Shown here in pieces: positions 20,968-31,002 of a stretch of 64,000 bases of DNA; the stretch's first letter is position 1; every line of letters starts with the position of its first letter. A model generated the notes under the pieces. That model saw only the letters and a program-made list of their open reading frames with translations. It searched no databases and had not been told where the DNA came from. The stretch spans positions 62,001 through 126,000 of the forward strand of contig NZ_BBMZ01000007.1 of the NCBI RefSeq assembly GCF_000759795.1, given 5' to 3'. A program made the translations under genes and the position numbers. This DNA is from Pseudescherichia vulneris NBRC 102420 (lineage in GTDB: Bacteria; Pseudomonadota; Gammaproteobacteria; Enterobacterales; Enterobacteriaceae).

Positions 20968-21547
20968 ATTTTTAATCCAACAAGCAAGATGAAAGCAGGC
21001 GGGCGAGCACATCCTGTCGCCACGCTCTGCTGTAATAATAAAGTATCGGAACATAAGAGCATAATATGCCTCTCCCGATGAAACAGAGCATACGCATTTA
21101 ACGTGGTATAGCCACGCAGATTTGTTTTACGAACGGTAACTGAATGAAAATAATAGTGGGTTCGGTAACTTATATTAATTAATGAATAAATCGGCATTTT
21201 AAATTCACTTGGTGAATACATTTCATAAGTAATTAATTTTATTTGAGATAAATATATTTTTTCAAAAATAGCCAAGGCCAGTCGCTACGGGATGTGGAGG
21301 GGAGTGGCGCTATTATGTTGGGGTGTAATGGCATTTTTTCAGATTGCTAAGTTTTTATCAGGGGAATATTCTTTGCCGGAAATTATGTTTCCGCTCAGAG
21401 TTTTTAATTTTTTTGATGATGGAATGTATCTCCTTGATATAGAGCAGCAGCGGTCGGGTTGCTCCCCTACTAGTTTGTTATTAATGGTAACGCTATTAAC
21501 GCCTGCCTTTGCAGGAATGTATTTAACTTTTTTTGATGGGTTTGTTT
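20968..21547. other. AT-rich intergenic region before the aquaporin gene
   Basis: A 580-base stretch with low GC, holding the divergent promoters of the Spy-like gene and the aquaporin. An open frame at 21292-21555 runs into the aquaporin start; it has no recognised similarity and is not called. No RNA gene was recognised. Confidence 0.45.
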
Positions 21548-22288
21548 ATGTTTAAGATGCTATCTGCTGAGTTTTTTGGCACATTTTGGCTGGTATTTGG
21601 TGGTTGCGGCAGCGCTGTATTAGCGGCAGCGTTTCCAGGTTTGGGAATTGGGTTTGTCGGCGTTGCGCTCGCTTTTGGCCTGACCGTGTTGACCATGGCC
21701 TATGCGGTAGGCCACATCTCTGGCGGGCACTTTAACCCGGCGGTGACGATAGGGTTATGGGCTGGCGGCAGATTTTCTGCACGTCATGTCATTCCCTATA
21801 TCGTGGCACAGGTGATTGGCGGTATCGCTGGGGCAGCGGTGCTCTATCTCATTGCCAGCGGAAAAAGCGGCTTTGACGCGACGCTTAGCGGCTTTGCCTC
21901 CAACGGCTTTGGCGAACATTCACCGGGCGGCTTCAGTTTCGCCGCCTGCGCGTTAGCTGAAATTGTTCTGACCGCCTTCTTCCTGTTTGTCATTCACGGC
22001 GCGACGGATAAACGTGCGCCAGCTGGGTTTGCCCCGCTGGCGATTGGTTTAGCGCTGACGCTTATCCACCTTATCAGCATTCCGGTGACTAACACCTCCG
22101 TTAACCCTGCGCGCAGCACCGCCGTCGCGATCTTCCAGGGGACATGGGCCCTGCAACAGCTATGGGTGTTCTGGATCATGCCAATCGTGGGTGGCCTGCT
22201 GGGTGGGCTGATCTACCGCGCGCTGCTTGGCGAGACGGCAGCGCTGCGGGTAGAGCAGGTAGAGCACGTAGAGCAGGTAAAAAAGTAA
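21548..22288 (+). CDS. aqpZ: Aquaporin, AqpZ type
   Basis: A 246-residue inner-membrane water channel of the MIP family, very similar to E. coli AqpZ. Both NPA motifs are present ([10 protein letters not shown] and TSVNPARST), with the AqpZ-type [10 protein letters not shown] near the N-terminus. It is about 15 residues longer than E. coli AqpZ because of a charged tail built from a 9-bp repeat ([12 protein letters not shown]). The ATG at 21548 gives the family start; its ribosome site is weak. E. coli aqpZ is elsewhere in the chromosome, so the copy here is displaced or additional. Confidence 0.9.
   Translation: MFKMLSAEFFGTFWLVFGGCGSAVLAAAFPGLGIGFVGVALAFGLTVLTMAYAVGHISGGHFNPAVTIGLWAGGRFSARHVIPYIVAQVIGGIAGAAVLYLIASGKSGFDATLSGFASNGFGEHSPGGFSFAACALAEIVLTAFFLFVIHGATDKRAPAGFAPLAIGLALTLIHLISIPVTNTSVNPARSTAVAIFQGTWALQQLWVFWIMPIVGGLLGGLIYRALLGETAALRVEQVEHVEQVKK
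22250..22276 (+). repeat. 9-bp tandem repeat at the aquaporin C-terminus
   Basis: Three consecutive units GTAGAGCAG, GTAGAGCAC, GTAGAGCAG in frame, encoding VEQVEHVEQ just before the stop. Confidence 0.85.
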
Positions 22289-22420
22289 TTTTGAGCGCTG
22301 GCCGTACCGCTGCTGTTGGCGGTGCGGCTCGGTAATGACCGAATTTTATAAAATAGTGCGAGCAACGCCGTAACGCTCATTTTCAGTGGCGGTAGCTGCC
22401 GTCTATCGTTCTTTGAATCA

Positions 22421-22429
22421 TGGTATACT
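22421..22429 (+). promoter_or_regulatory. Putative extended -10 promoter of cadC
   Basis: TGGTATACT is an extended -10 element 41 bases before the cadC start; TTGAAT upstream is too close to be a standard -35. Confidence 0.4.
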
Positions 22430-22469
22430 CCCGCCCCTCTTTTTCTATTCCGCTTTGGGGCGTTTTTAT

Positions 22470-23966
22470 ATGCAACAGCCCGTTGTGTATGTAGGTGAAT
22501 GGCTGGTTACACCTTCCGTTAACCAGATCAGCCGTCAGGGACGTCAGCTTACCCTTGAGCCGCGCTTAATCGATCTTCTGGTCTTCTTTGCTCGTCATCC
22601 GGGGCAGGTTCTGACTCGGGATGAATTGATTGATAACGTCTGGACACGCAGTGTCGTCACCGGCCACGTGGTGACCCAGAGTATTTCCGAGCTGCGTAAA
22701 TCGCTAAAGGATGGCGATGCTAACGCCCCTGAGTATATCGTTACGGTTCCTAAACGCGGTTATAAGCTAACGGTACCGGTTATCTGGCGTAATGAAGGGG
22801 AAGACGAGACAGAGGTAGCTGTTCCATCAGCACCCGATGTACAGCCTACGGTCCTCGCCGAGCCCGTCGTTGAAAAACCTACGATCCGCAGCAGGCTAAA
22901 TACGTTTATTGTTTGGGGACTGTTCCTGCTGGCGCTGGGCTCATGCGTAGCGCTGGTTGCGCTGGCAACGATTGATTCCCATCCACCGGTAACCAAAGCG
23001 CGCCTGCTGCTGAACCCCCGCGATATCGATATCCATTTAGTCGATAGCAGCGGCTGTACCAACCGCAGCTCACAGCACGCTTACGCGGTAGGACTGGGCA
23101 GCTTGATCACCACCACGTTGAACACCTTCTCAACCTTTATGGTTCATGACAAAACGAACTACAACATCAATGAACCCAGCAGCTCCGGTAAAACGCTGAC
23201 CATTGAGTTTGTCAATCAGCGGCACTACCGCGCCCAGCAGTGTTTTATGTCAATTAAACTGGTGGATAACGCGGACGGTTCAACCATGTTGGATAAGCGC
23301 TATTTCGTGACCAGCGACAACCAGCTCTCGATTCAAAACGATCTCATGAACAGCCTGTCGGAAGCGCTGACCCAGCCGTGGCCGGAACGTTTGCAGACAA
23401 TGCTTGCCCAGTATATGCCTGCACAGAGCACCTCTTTAGTCACCTTTTACCAAGCTCATCAGCTATTAATGAGAGGCGACGTTGACTCATTAGGTAAAGC
23501 CAGCGATCTTTTAGATGAGATATTGAAACAGTCTCCAGAGTTTATCTATGCGAAAGCGGAGAAAGCACTCGTCGATGTCTTACGCCACTCCCAGCAGCCG
23601 CTGAATGAAAAGCAGCTTGCCGTACTCAATAGTGAAATAACGCAGGTAAGCGATGCGCCGGGTATGCAAGAGATGGCTATTGTTTATCAAATTAAAACCG
23701 TCGATCTGCTTGGCAAAGGTAACGTTGATGAAGCCTATAAAGCCATCAATAAGTCTATCGATCTGGAAATGACATGGATGAGCTATGTGCTGTTGGGTAA
23801 GGTTTATGAAATGAAGGGACAGAATCGCCTGGCTGCAGACGCCTATATTACTGCCTTCAATTTACGTCCGGGTGATAACACGCTCTACTGGATTGAGAAC
23901 AGCGTATTTCAAACGTCGGTGACTCGCGTGGTTCCCTATCTCGATAATTTTCTCTCACAAGAATAA
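22470..23966 (+). CDS. cadC: Acid- and lysine-responsive transmembrane activator CadC
   Basis: ToxR-like one-component activator of cadBA. Residues 1-105 form the cytoplasmic winged-helix DNA-binding domain (LTLEPRLIDLLVFFARHPGQ, TVPKRGYKLTVPV), a variable linker follows, residues 146-168 are the single transmembrane helix, and the rest is the periplasmic pH-sensing domain. Cys196 and Cys258 match the E. coli pair that forms the pH-dependent disulfide, and a Cys sits in the membrane helix as in E. coli. 498 residues versus 512; the linker is shorter. The ATG at 22470 has GGGG upstream. Next gene is cadB, about 340 bases on. Confidence 0.95.
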   Translation: MQQPVVYVGEWLVTPSVNQISRQGRQLTLEPRLIDLLVFFARHPGQVLTRDELIDNVWTRSVVTGHVVTQSISELRKSLKDGDANAPEYIVTVPKRGYKLTVPVIWRNEGEDETEVAVPSAPDVQPTVLAEPVVEKPTIRSRLNTFIVWGLFLLALGSCVALVALATIDSHPPVTKARLLLNPRDIDIHLVDSSGCTNRSSQHAYAVGLGSLITTTLNTFSTFMVHDKTNYNINEPSSSGKTLTIEFVNQRHYRAQQCFMSIKLVDNADGSTMLDKRYFVTSDNQLSIQNDLMNSLSEALTQPWPERLQTMLAQYMPAQSTSLVTFYQAHQLLMRGDVDSLGKASDLLDEILKQSPEFIYAKAEKALVDVLRHSQQPLNEKQLAVLNSEITQVSDAPGMQEMAIVYQIKTVDLLGKGNVDEAYKAINKSIDLEMTWMSYVLLGKVYEMKGQNRLAADAYITAFNLRPGDNTLYWIENSVFQTSVTRVVPYLDNFLSQE

Positions 23967-24302
23967 ATAACTTATTATAAGGTTAAATAAATGTTTAAAT
24001 AATGGTTGGTTTTGTTATTTAAATGTCTGCTTATATCTTGGGTGAGAATTTACTTAATGCAATTTTACCTGTGTAACTTGCTGTAATTTAAAGATGTTTA
24101 CCTTTCCCTGACCTTTGGATGTTATCCTGACATTTAACTCAGAAAGGTCAGGGTGTCAATTTTTTGCAGTTTGTTTTTATTTCACTTTATCCTTAGGACT
24201 TTGTTCGTTCAGATCCGTAACCTCGTTGGCAGTTGGTCGGATCAATAACGCGCTTCAACTCATGATCCGTACCTCCAAATAACTCTCAGGAGACAACGAA
24301 AC
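23967..24302. promoter_or_regulatory. cadC-cadB intergenic control region
   Basis: A 336-base AT-rich spacer in the position of the E. coli Pcad region, where CadC binds at two sites. Specific CadC sites cannot be pinned down by eye. It contains a long inverted repeat (listed separately) and AGGAGA as the cadB ribosome site. Confidence 0.55.
24106..24166 (+). terminator. Long-loop inverted repeat, possible cadC terminator
   Basis: CCCTGACCTTT (24106-24116) and AAAGGTCAGGG (24143-24153) are perfect 11-base inverted copies around a 26-base loop, followed within eight bases by TTTTTT. It may terminate cadC transcription; the long loop makes this uncertain. Confidence 0.5.
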
Positions 24303-25640
24303 ATGAGTACTGCAAAAAAGATCGGGCTGTTTGCCTGTACCGGTGTAGTTGCCGGCAATATGATGGGTAGCGGTATTGCACTCTTACCTGCAAACCTTGC
24401 GAGCATCGGTGCTATTTCAATCTGGGGTTGGGTCATCTCTATTATTGGTGCCATGTCCCTGGCCTATGTTTATGCACGACTGGCCACCAAAAACCCACAG
24501 CAGGGTGGCCCTATTGCCTATGCAGGAGAGATATCGCCAGCCTTTGGTTTCCAGACCGGCGTCCTTTATTATCATGCAAACTGGATTGGTAACCTGGCTA
24601 TCGGGATCACCGCCGTCTCTTATCTTTCTACGTTTTTCCCGGTATTAAATAACCCGGTTCCTGCCGGTATCGCCTGTATTGCCATTGTGTGGCTCTTTAC
24701 CTTCGTCAATATGCTTGGCGGTACCTGGGTGAGCCGCCTGACGACTATCGGCCTGGTGCTGGTGCTTATTCCGGTCGTCATCACCGCAGTAGTAGGTTGG
24801 CACTGGTTTGATATGACTATTTATCAGGCCAACTGGAATACCTCCACCACCACAGACAGCCATGCGGTAATCAAAAGTATCCTGCTCTGCCTGTGGGCCT
24901 TTGTGGGCGTTGAATCCGCCGCGGTCAGTACCGGTATGGTGAAAAACCCGAAACGTACCGTTCCGCTGGCAACCATGCTGGGTACAGCGCTGGCCGGTAT
25001 TGTCTATATCGCCGCGACGCAGGTTATCGCCGGTATGTATCCCGCAGCCGAGATGGCTTCCTCCGGTGCGCCATTTGCCGTCAGTGCTTCCACCATCCTT
25101 GGCGGCTGGGCAGCACCGATTGTCTCCGCATTTACCGCGTTTGCCTGCCTGACCTCGCTGGGCTCCTGGATGATGCTGGTCGGCCAGGCCGGTGTCCGTG
25201 CTGCTAACGATAACAACTTCCCGAAAGTGTATGGCGAAGTCGATAGCAACGGCATTCCGAAAAAAGGCCTGCTGCTGGCCGCAGTTAAAATGACCGTTCT
25301 GATGGTGTTGATCACCATGATGAACTCCGCCGGGGGTAAAGCATCCGACCTGTTTGGTGAGCTGACCGGTATCGCAGTACTGCTGACCATGCTGCCTTAC
25401 TTCTACTCCTGTGTAGATCTGATCCGCTTCGAGGGCATCAACGTCCGTAACTTCGTGAGCCTGATCTGCTCCGTGCTGGGCTGTGGATTCTGCTTTATCG
25501 CCCTGATGGGGGCCAGCTCCTTTGAACTGGCCGGTACCTTCATCGTCAGCCTGATCATCCTGATGTTCTACGGTCGCAAAATGCACCAGCGCCAGCTTAA
25601 CAACGACGCTGCCGAAAGAGAGACCGCTAGCGCGCTATAA
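24303..25640 (+). CDS. cadB: Lysine:cadaverine antiporter CadB
   Basis: Inner-membrane APC-superfamily exchanger that takes up lysine and exports cadaverine, removing protons in effect. 445 residues with about twelve hydrophobic segments; starts with GLFACTGVVAGNMMGSGIALLPA, the helix-1 substrate-site signature of the basic amino-acid antiporters, and contains WAFVGVESAAVSTGMVKNPKRT. Close to E. coli CadB (444 residues). cadA follows after 78 bases. Confidence 0.97.
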   Translation: MSTAKKIGLFACTGVVAGNMMGSGIALLPANLASIGAISIWGWVISIIGAMSLAYVYARLATKNPQQGGPIAYAGEISPAFGFQTGVLYYHANWIGNLAIGITAVSYLSTFFPVLNNPVPAGIACIAIVWLFTFVNMLGGTWVSRLTTIGLVLVLIPVVITAVVGWHWFDMTIYQANWNTSTTTDSHAVIKSILLCLWAFVGVESAAVSTGMVKNPKRTVPLATMLGTALAGIVYIAATQVIAGMYPAAEMASSGAPFAVSASTILGGWAAPIVSAFTAFACLTSLGSWMMLVGQAGVRAANDNNFPKVYGEVDSNGIPKKGLLLAAVKMTVLMVLITMMNSAGGKASDLFGELTGIAVLLTMLPYFYSCVDLIRFEGINVRNFVSLICSVLGCGFCFIALMGASSFELAGTFIVSLIILMFYGRKMHQRQLNNDAAERETASAL

Positions 25641-25718
25641 ACCTTAACCCTTTCCTGTAGCCCTTCCTTCACCTGTCACCTACGGCGGGAGGGGCTTGCT
25701 CTACCCGGAGATTAGATT

Positions 25719-27860
25719 ATGAACGTTATTGCTATCATGAATCACATGGGCGTTTACTTCAAAGAAGAGCCTATCCGTGAACTCCATCGTGCACTTGAAC
25801 GCCTCGATTTTCGCGTTGTTTACCCTAACGATCGCGACGATCTGCTGAAGCTGATTGAAAACAATGCCCGCCTGTGTGGTGTTATCTTCGACTGGGATAA
25901 ATACAATCTCGAACTGTGCGAAGAGATCAGCAAAATGAACGAGTACATGCCGCTGTACGCGTTCGCTAATACCTATTCCACCCTGGATGTCAGCCTCAAC
26001 GATCTGCGCATGCAGGTACGTTTCTTTGAGTATGCGCTGGGTGCCGCTGAAGACATCGCTCATAAAATTAAGCAGAACACCGATGAGTACATCGATGCTA
26101 TCCTGCCGCCGTTAACCAAAGCGCTGTTCAAATATGTTCGTGAAGGCAAATACACCTTCTGTACCCCAGGCCACATGGGTGGCACGGCTTTCCAGAAAAG
26201 CCCGGTCGGCAGCCTCTTTTATGACTTCTTTGGCCCGAATACCATGAAATCGGACGTCTCGATTTCGGTTTCCGAGCTGGGTTCCCTGCTGGATCACAGC
26301 GGTCCGCATAAAGAAGCGGAAGAGTATATCGCGCGCGTATTTAATGCCGAGCGCAGCTATATGGTGACCAACGGGACCTCCACCGCCAATAAAATCGTCG
26401 GCATGTACTCCGCGCCAGCGGGCAGCACCGTACTGATTGACCGTAACTGCCACAAATCGCTGACGCATCTGATGATGATGAGCGACATTACGCCGATCTA
26501 TTTCCGCCCGACCCGTAACGCCTACGGCATTCTCGGTGGGATCCCGCAGAGTGAATTCCAGCATGCCACTATCGCTAAGCGTGTCAAAGAGACCCGCAAT
26601 GCCACCTGGCCGGTACACGCGGTAATTACCAACTCTACCTACGATGGTCTGCTCTATAACACGGACTACATCAAGAAAACCCTCGACGTGAAGTCAATCC
26701 ACTTTGACTCTGCCTGGGTGCCTTATACCAACTTCTCACCTATCTATGCCGGTAAGTGTGGTATGAGCGGTGGCCGCGTGGAAGGGAAGGTGATCTATGA
26801 AACCCAGTCCACGCACAAGCTGTTGGCCGCTTTCTCCCAGGCATCAATGATCCACGTGAAGGGTGACGTTAACGAAGAGACCTTCAACGAAGCCTTTATG
26901 ATGCACACCACCACCTCGCCGCACTACGGCATCGTGGCCTCCACCGAAACTGCGGCAGCGATGATGAAAGGCAATGCTGGTAAGCGCCTGATCGACGGCT
27001 CTATCCAGCGCGCCATCAAGTTCCGTAAAGAGATCAAACGCCTGAAAGGGGAGTCTGAAGGGTGGTTCTTTGATGTCTGGCAGCCGGAGCATATCGATGA
27101 ACCCGAATGCTGGCCGCTGCGCTCTGACAGCAGCTGGCACGGTTTCAAAAACATCGATAACGAGCACATGTACCTTGATCCGATCAAGGTCACCATTCTG
27201 ACGCCGGGGATGACCAAAGACGGCGCGATGGATGAGTTCGGGATCCCGGCCAGCATCGTGGCGAAGTACCTGGACGAGCGCGGCATCGTGGTTGAGAAAA
27301 CCGGGCCTTACAACCTGCTGTTCCTGTTCAGCATCGGTATCGATAAAACCAAGGCGCTGAGCCTGCTGCGTGCTCTGACCGATTTCAAACGCGGCTTCGA
27401 CCTGAACCTGCGGGTGAAAAATCTGCTGCCATCGCTGTACCGCGAGGATCCAGAGTTCTATGAAAACATGCGTGTTCAGGAGCTGGCGCAGAATATTCAC
27501 AAGCTGGTTGAGAAGCACAACCTGCCGGATCTGATGTTCCGTGCATTTGAAGTCCTGCCGTCGATGGTAATGACTCCGTTTGCCGCATTCCAGAAAGAGC
27601 TGCACGGCCAGACTGAGGAAGTTTACCTCGAAGAGATGGTGGGCCGTGTCAATGCCAACATGATCCTCCCGTACCCGCCGGGTGTGCCGCTGGTGATGCC
27701 AGGTGAGATGATCACCGAAGAGAGCCGTCCGGTGCTGGAGTTTCTGCAAATGCTATGCGAAATCGGCGCGCACTATCCGGGCTTTGAAACCGATATTCAC
27801 GGTGCCTATCGCCAGAAGGATGGTCGCTACACCGTTAAAGTGCTGAAAAACGATAAATAA
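25719..27860 (+). CDS. cadA: Inducible lysine decarboxylase CadA
   Basis: PLP-dependent decarboxylase converting lysine to cadaverine and CO2 during acid stress; the E. coli enzyme is a decamer inhibited by ppGpp. 713 residues versus 715. In order: N-terminal wing (receiver-like) domain, PLP domain with TSTANKIVGMYSAP, the cofactor region HFDSAWVPY and the Schiff-base lysine in QSTHKLLAAFSQ around residue 367, then the C-terminal domain. GGAG precedes the ATG. Unlike the biosynthetic LdcC it sits directly after cadB. Confidence 0.97.
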   Translation: MNVIAIMNHMGVYFKEEPIRELHRALERLDFRVVYPNDRDDLLKLIENNARLCGVIFDWDKYNLELCEEISKMNEYMPLYAFANTYSTLDVSLNDLRMQVRFFEYALGAAEDIAHKIKQNTDEYIDAILPPLTKALFKYVREGKYTFCTPGHMGGTAFQKSPVGSLFYDFFGPNTMKSDVSISVSELGSLLDHSGPHKEAEEYIARVFNAERSYMVTNGTSTANKIVGMYSAPAGSTVLIDRNCHKSLTHLMMMSDITPIYFRPTRNAYGILGGIPQSEFQHATIAKRVKETRNATWPVHAVITNSTYDGLLYNTDYIKKTLDVKSIHFDSAWVPYTNFSPIYAGKCGMSGGRVEGKVIYETQSTHKLLAAFSQASMIHVKGDVNEETFNEAFMMHTTTSPHYGIVASTETAAAMMKGNAGKRLIDGSIQRAIKFRKEIKRLKGESEGWFFDVWQPEHIDEPECWPLRSDSSWHGFKNIDNEHMYLDPIKVTILTPGMTKDGAMDEFGIPASIVAKYLDERGIVVEKTGPYNLLFLFSIGIDKTKALSLLRALTDFKRGFDLNLRVKNLLPSLYREDPEFYENMRVQELAQNIHKLVEKHNLPDLMFRAFEVLPSMVMTPFAAFQKELHGQTEEVYLEEMVGRVNANMILPYPPGVPLVMPGEMITEESRPVLEFLQMLCEIGAHYPGFETDIHGAYRQKDGRYTVKVLKNDK

Positions 27861-27873
27861 ACCATAAAGACGT

Positions 27874-27922
27874 CTACCCGGCCTGCGGGATCGTAGGCCG
27901 GGTAAGCGTAGCGCCACCCGGC
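27874..27922. repeat. REP/BIME element between cadA and dtpC
   Basis: CTACCCGGCCTGCGGG followed by GTAGGCCGGGTAAGCGTAGC and GCCACCCGGC forms REP units in inverted arrangement. In this position it may affect the stability of the cadBA message relative to dtpC. Confidence 0.75.
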
Positions 27923-27948
27923 AAATCTAGCTAGCCCAGGGAGACCCT

Positions 27949-29418
27949 ATGAAAACACCCTCACAGCCGCGTGCGATTTACTACATCGTCGCGATCCAGA
28001 TCTGGGAATACTTCAGCTTTTACGGCATGCGTGCCTTACTCATCCTCTACCTTACCCATCAGCTTGGCTTCGATGACAGGCATGCTATCAGCCTGTTCAG
28101 CGCCTACGCCTCTTTAGTTTACGTTACTCCTATTCTCGGTGGCTGGCTTGCCGACCGCCTGCTTGGCAACCGCACTGCGGTCATTGCTGGCGCGCTGTTA
28201 ATGACCCTTGGACATGTCGTGCTGGGCCTGGGCTCTGACTCGACAAAAAGTCTCTATCTTGCGCTGGCCATTATTATCTGCGGCTACGGCCTGTTTAAAT
28301 CCAACGTTAGCTGCCTGCTTGGCGAAATGTATACGCCAGAGGATACGCGCCGGGACGGTGGCTTTGCGTTGCTCTATGCAGCCGGCAACGTCGGCTCAAT
28401 AGCCTCGCCGATAGCCTGTGGGCTGGTCGCACACTGGTACGGCTGGCATGCTGGTTTCGCGCTAGCGGGAATCGGCATGTTTATCGGTCTGGCGATCTTT
28501 TTAAGCGGCCACCGCTACTTTCGTCATGCTCGTCGGGTGAACAAACCTGCTCTCAGCGCGACGACGTTTATGCTTCCCGCCTGGGCATGGATGGTGCTGC
28601 TCCTGTGCGTGGCTCCGTTCTTCTTCTCTCTGCTGCTGAAAAATAACTGGGCTGGCTACCTGCTAGCGATCGTCTGCGTCATCGCCGCCCGCATTGTGGC
28701 GCGCATCATGGTGAAGTTTCCAGAGCACCGCCGTGCGCTGTGGCAGATTATCCTGTTGATGCTGACCGGCACGCTGTTCTGGGTATTGGCGCAGCAGGGC
28801 GGCAGCTCTATCAGCCTGTTCATCGATCGCTTTGTTAATCGTCACATTTTGCATGCAGAGGTTCCGACCGCGCTGTTCCAGTCGGTTAATGCCGTAGCCG
28901 TGATGGCTGCGGGTGTGGTGCTGGCATGGCTAGCGAGCCCCGGAGGCAGCGTCCATTCTGCGCTGCGTATGTGGCTGAAGTTTGCGTTTGGCCTCGGGCT
29001 GATGGCCGGTGGTTTTATGCTGCTGGCAATCAACGCTCACGGTGGACAGCAGGATGGGCAAGCCTCTATGGGCCTGATGATCACCGGTCTGGCAATGATG
29101 GGTTTTGCCGAGCTGTTTATCGACCCGGTAGCGATGGCGCAAATTACGCGTTTCAACATGCCCGGCGTGGCCGGGGTTCTGACCGGCATCTATATGCTGG
29201 CAACCGGCGCTGTTGCTAACTGGTTAGCGGGGGTGGTTGCACAGCAGACCGCCGAGCCGCAGACCGGTACCGCCGCGCTCGCAGCTTACCAACACTTTTT
29301 TTCGCAGATGGGACTGTGGACCTTCGGCTGCGTGGCGTTGATTGTCGCGCTGCTTGCCGGTGCAAGGTTGGTTTTCATGTCTCCGGCCCCCTGCGTACAG
29401 CATCCCAGTCGTGATTAA
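27949..29418 (+). CDS. dtpC: Di/tripeptide:proton symporter DtpC
   Basis: Proton-coupled oligopeptide transporter (POT/PTR2 family) of the inner membrane. 489 residues with about fourteen hydrophobic segments. The POT signature WEYFSFYGMRALLILYL (ExxER-type region, with the YGMR variant) is at residues 20-36 and FKSNVSCLLGEMY near 122. Nearly identical over long stretches to E. coli DtpC (YjdL), which has the same place after cadA. The lysU start follows 17 bases after the stop, so the two are likely co-transcribed. Confidence 0.95.
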   Translation: MKTPSQPRAIYYIVAIQIWEYFSFYGMRALLILYLTHQLGFDDRHAISLFSAYASLVYVTPILGGWLADRLLGNRTAVIAGALLMTLGHVVLGLGSDSTKSLYLALAIIICGYGLFKSNVSCLLGEMYTPEDTRRDGGFALLYAAGNVGSIASPIACGLVAHWYGWHAGFALAGIGMFIGLAIFLSGHRYFRHARRVNKPALSATTFMLPAWAWMVLLLCVAPFFFSLLLKNNWAGYLLAIVCVIAARIVARIMVKFPEHRRALWQIILLMLTGTLFWVLAQQGGSSISLFIDRFVNRHILHAEVPTALFQSVNAVAVMAAGVVLAWLASPGGSVHSALRMWLKFAFGLGLMAGGFMLLAINAHGGQQDGQASMGLMITGLAMMGFAELFIDPVAMAQITRFNMPGVAGVLTGIYMLATGAVANWLAGVVAQQTAEPQTGTAALAAYQHFFSQMGLWTFGCVALIVALLAGARLVFMSPAPCVQHPSRD

Positions 29419-29435
29419 CGCTATAAGGAGACAAC

Positions 29436-30953
29436 ATGTCCGAACAACTGGTGCAAGAAGCCGATGAGGCAATCGATCTTAACAGTGAACTAAAAACCCG
29501 CCGCGAGAAGCTGGCGCAGCTGCGTGAGCAGGGCGTTGCGTTCCCGAACGACTTCCGTCGTGACAGCACCTCCGATGCGCTGCACGCCGAGTTTGATGCG
29601 AAAGAGAACGAAGAGCTGGAAGCGCTGAACGTCGAAGTAAGCGTGGCCGGTCGTATGATGACCCGCCGTATCATGGGCAAGGCATCCTTCATCACCCTGC
29701 AGGACGTCGGGGGCCGCATTCAGCTCTACGTCTCCCGTGACGATCTGCCAGAAGGCATCTACAACGAGCAGTTCAAGAAGTGGGACCTCGGGGATATCCT
29801 CGGCGCGAAAGGTAAGCTGTTTAAAACCAAGACTGGCGAGCTCTCCATTCACTGCACCGAGCTGCGTCTGCTGACCAAAGCTCTGCGCCCGCTGCCGGAC
29901 AAGTTCCACGGCCTGCAGGATCAGGAAGCCCGCTACCGTCAGCGTTATCTGGATCTCATCTCCAACGATGAGTCCCGCAAGACCTTTAAGGTGCGTTCAC
30001 AGATTTTAGCGGGCATTCGCCAGTTCATGGTTAACCGCGACTTTATGGAAGTGGAAACCCCGATGATGCAGGCGATCCCGGGCGGTGCCTCCGCGCGTCC
30101 GTTCATTACCCATCATAACGCGCTGGACATGGACATGTACCTGCGTATCGCGCCAGAGCTGTACCTCAAGCGTCTGGTGGTGGGCGGCTTCGAACGTGTG
30201 TTCGAGATCAACCGTAACTTCCGTAACGAAGGCGTCTCCGTTCGCCATAACCCAGAGTTCACCATGCTAGAACTCTACATGGCGTACGCGGACTATAAAG
30301 ATCTGATCGAGCTGACCGAGTCCCTGTTCCGCACCCTGGCGCAGGACATTCTGGGCACCACCGAGGTGCCTTACGGTGAGGAGACCTTCGATTTCGGCAA
30401 GCCGTTTGAGAAGCTGACCATGCGCGAGGCGATCAAGAAGTACCGTCCGGAAACCAATATGGCGGATCTGGACAACTTCGACGCGGCGAAGGCACTGGCT
30501 GAGTCGATCGGTATTCACGTTGAGAAGAGCTGGGGACTGGGCCGTATCGTCACTGAAATCTTTGATGAAGTGGCCGAAGCGCACCTGATCCAGCCAACCT
30601 TCATCACCGAGTACCCGGCAGAAGTGTCGCCGCTGGCGCGTCGTAATGATGAAAACCCGGAGATCACCGACCGCTTTGAGTTCTTTATCGGCGGACGTGA
30701 GATTGGCAACGGCTTCAGCGAGCTGAACGATGCGGAAGACCAGGCCCAGCGTTTCCAGGACCAGGTGGATGCGAAAGCTGCCGGTGACGATGAAGCGATG
30801 TTCTTTGACGAGGACTACGTGACCGCGCTGGAGCACGGCCTGCCGCCCACGGCGGGGCTGGGCATTGGCATCGACCGTATGGTGATGCTGTTCACCAACA
30901 GCCACACCATCCGCGATGTGATCCTCTTCCCGGCGATGCGTCCGGTTAAGTAA
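29436..30953 (+). CDS. lysU: Lysyl-tRNA synthetase, LysU type
   Basis: Class II aminoacyl-tRNA synthetase for lysine. 505 residues, the E. coli length. Parts: N-terminal anticodon-binding OB fold ([23 protein letters not shown]), class II motif 1 ([17 protein letters not shown]), motif 2 ([21 protein letters not shown]) and motif 3 ([12 protein letters not shown]). E. coli has the housekeeping lysS and the stress-induced lysU; the position after cadA-dtpC identifies this as lysU. It ends at a strong bidirectional terminator. Confidence 0.95.
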   Translation: MSEQLVQEADEAIDLNSELKTRREKLAQLREQGVAFPNDFRRDSTSDALHAEFDAKENEELEALNVEVSVAGRMMTRRIMGKASFITLQDVGGRIQLYVSRDDLPEGIYNEQFKKWDLGDILGAKGKLFKTKTGELSIHCTELRLLTKALRPLPDKFHGLQDQEARYRQRYLDLISNDESRKTFKVRSQILAGIRQFMVNRDFMEVETPMMQAIPGGASARPFITHHNALDMDMYLRIAPELYLKRLVVGGFERVFEINRNFRNEGVSVRHNPEFTMLELYMAYADYKDLIELTESLFRTLAQDILGTTEVPYGEETFDFGKPFEKLTMREAIKKYRPETNMADLDNFDAAKALAESIGIHVEKSWGLGRIVTEIFDEVAEAHLIQPTFITEYPAEVSPLARRNDENPEITDRFEFFIGGREIGNGFSELNDAEDQAQRFQDQVDAKAAGDDEAMFFDEDYVTALEHGLPPTAGLGIGIDRMVMLFTNSHTIRDVILFPAMRPVK

Positions 30954-30960
30954 TCTTTGT

Positions 30961-31000
30961 AAGAAAGCCGGATAGCGCTACGCTTATCCGGCTTTCTTTT
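30961..31000. terminator. Bidirectional terminator between lysU and yaiL
   Basis: AAGAAAGCCGGATA pairs with TATCCGGCTTTCTT around a short loop, with T-rich ends on both strands. The loop (GCGCTACGCT) resembles a REP core, so it may be REP-derived. Confidence 0.8.
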
Positions 31001-31002
31001 GC

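Noticed and set aside
21292-21555. Open frame of 87 codons just before the aquaporin gene
   Set aside because: Unrecognised, in AT-rich DNA, overlaps the aquaporin start and lacks a convincing ribosome site. It could be a remnant but is not supported as a gene.
27874-27922. Possible operator or terminator between cadA and dtpC
   Set aside because: The sequence is a standard REP arrangement; no T-run follows, so it is listed as a repeat only.
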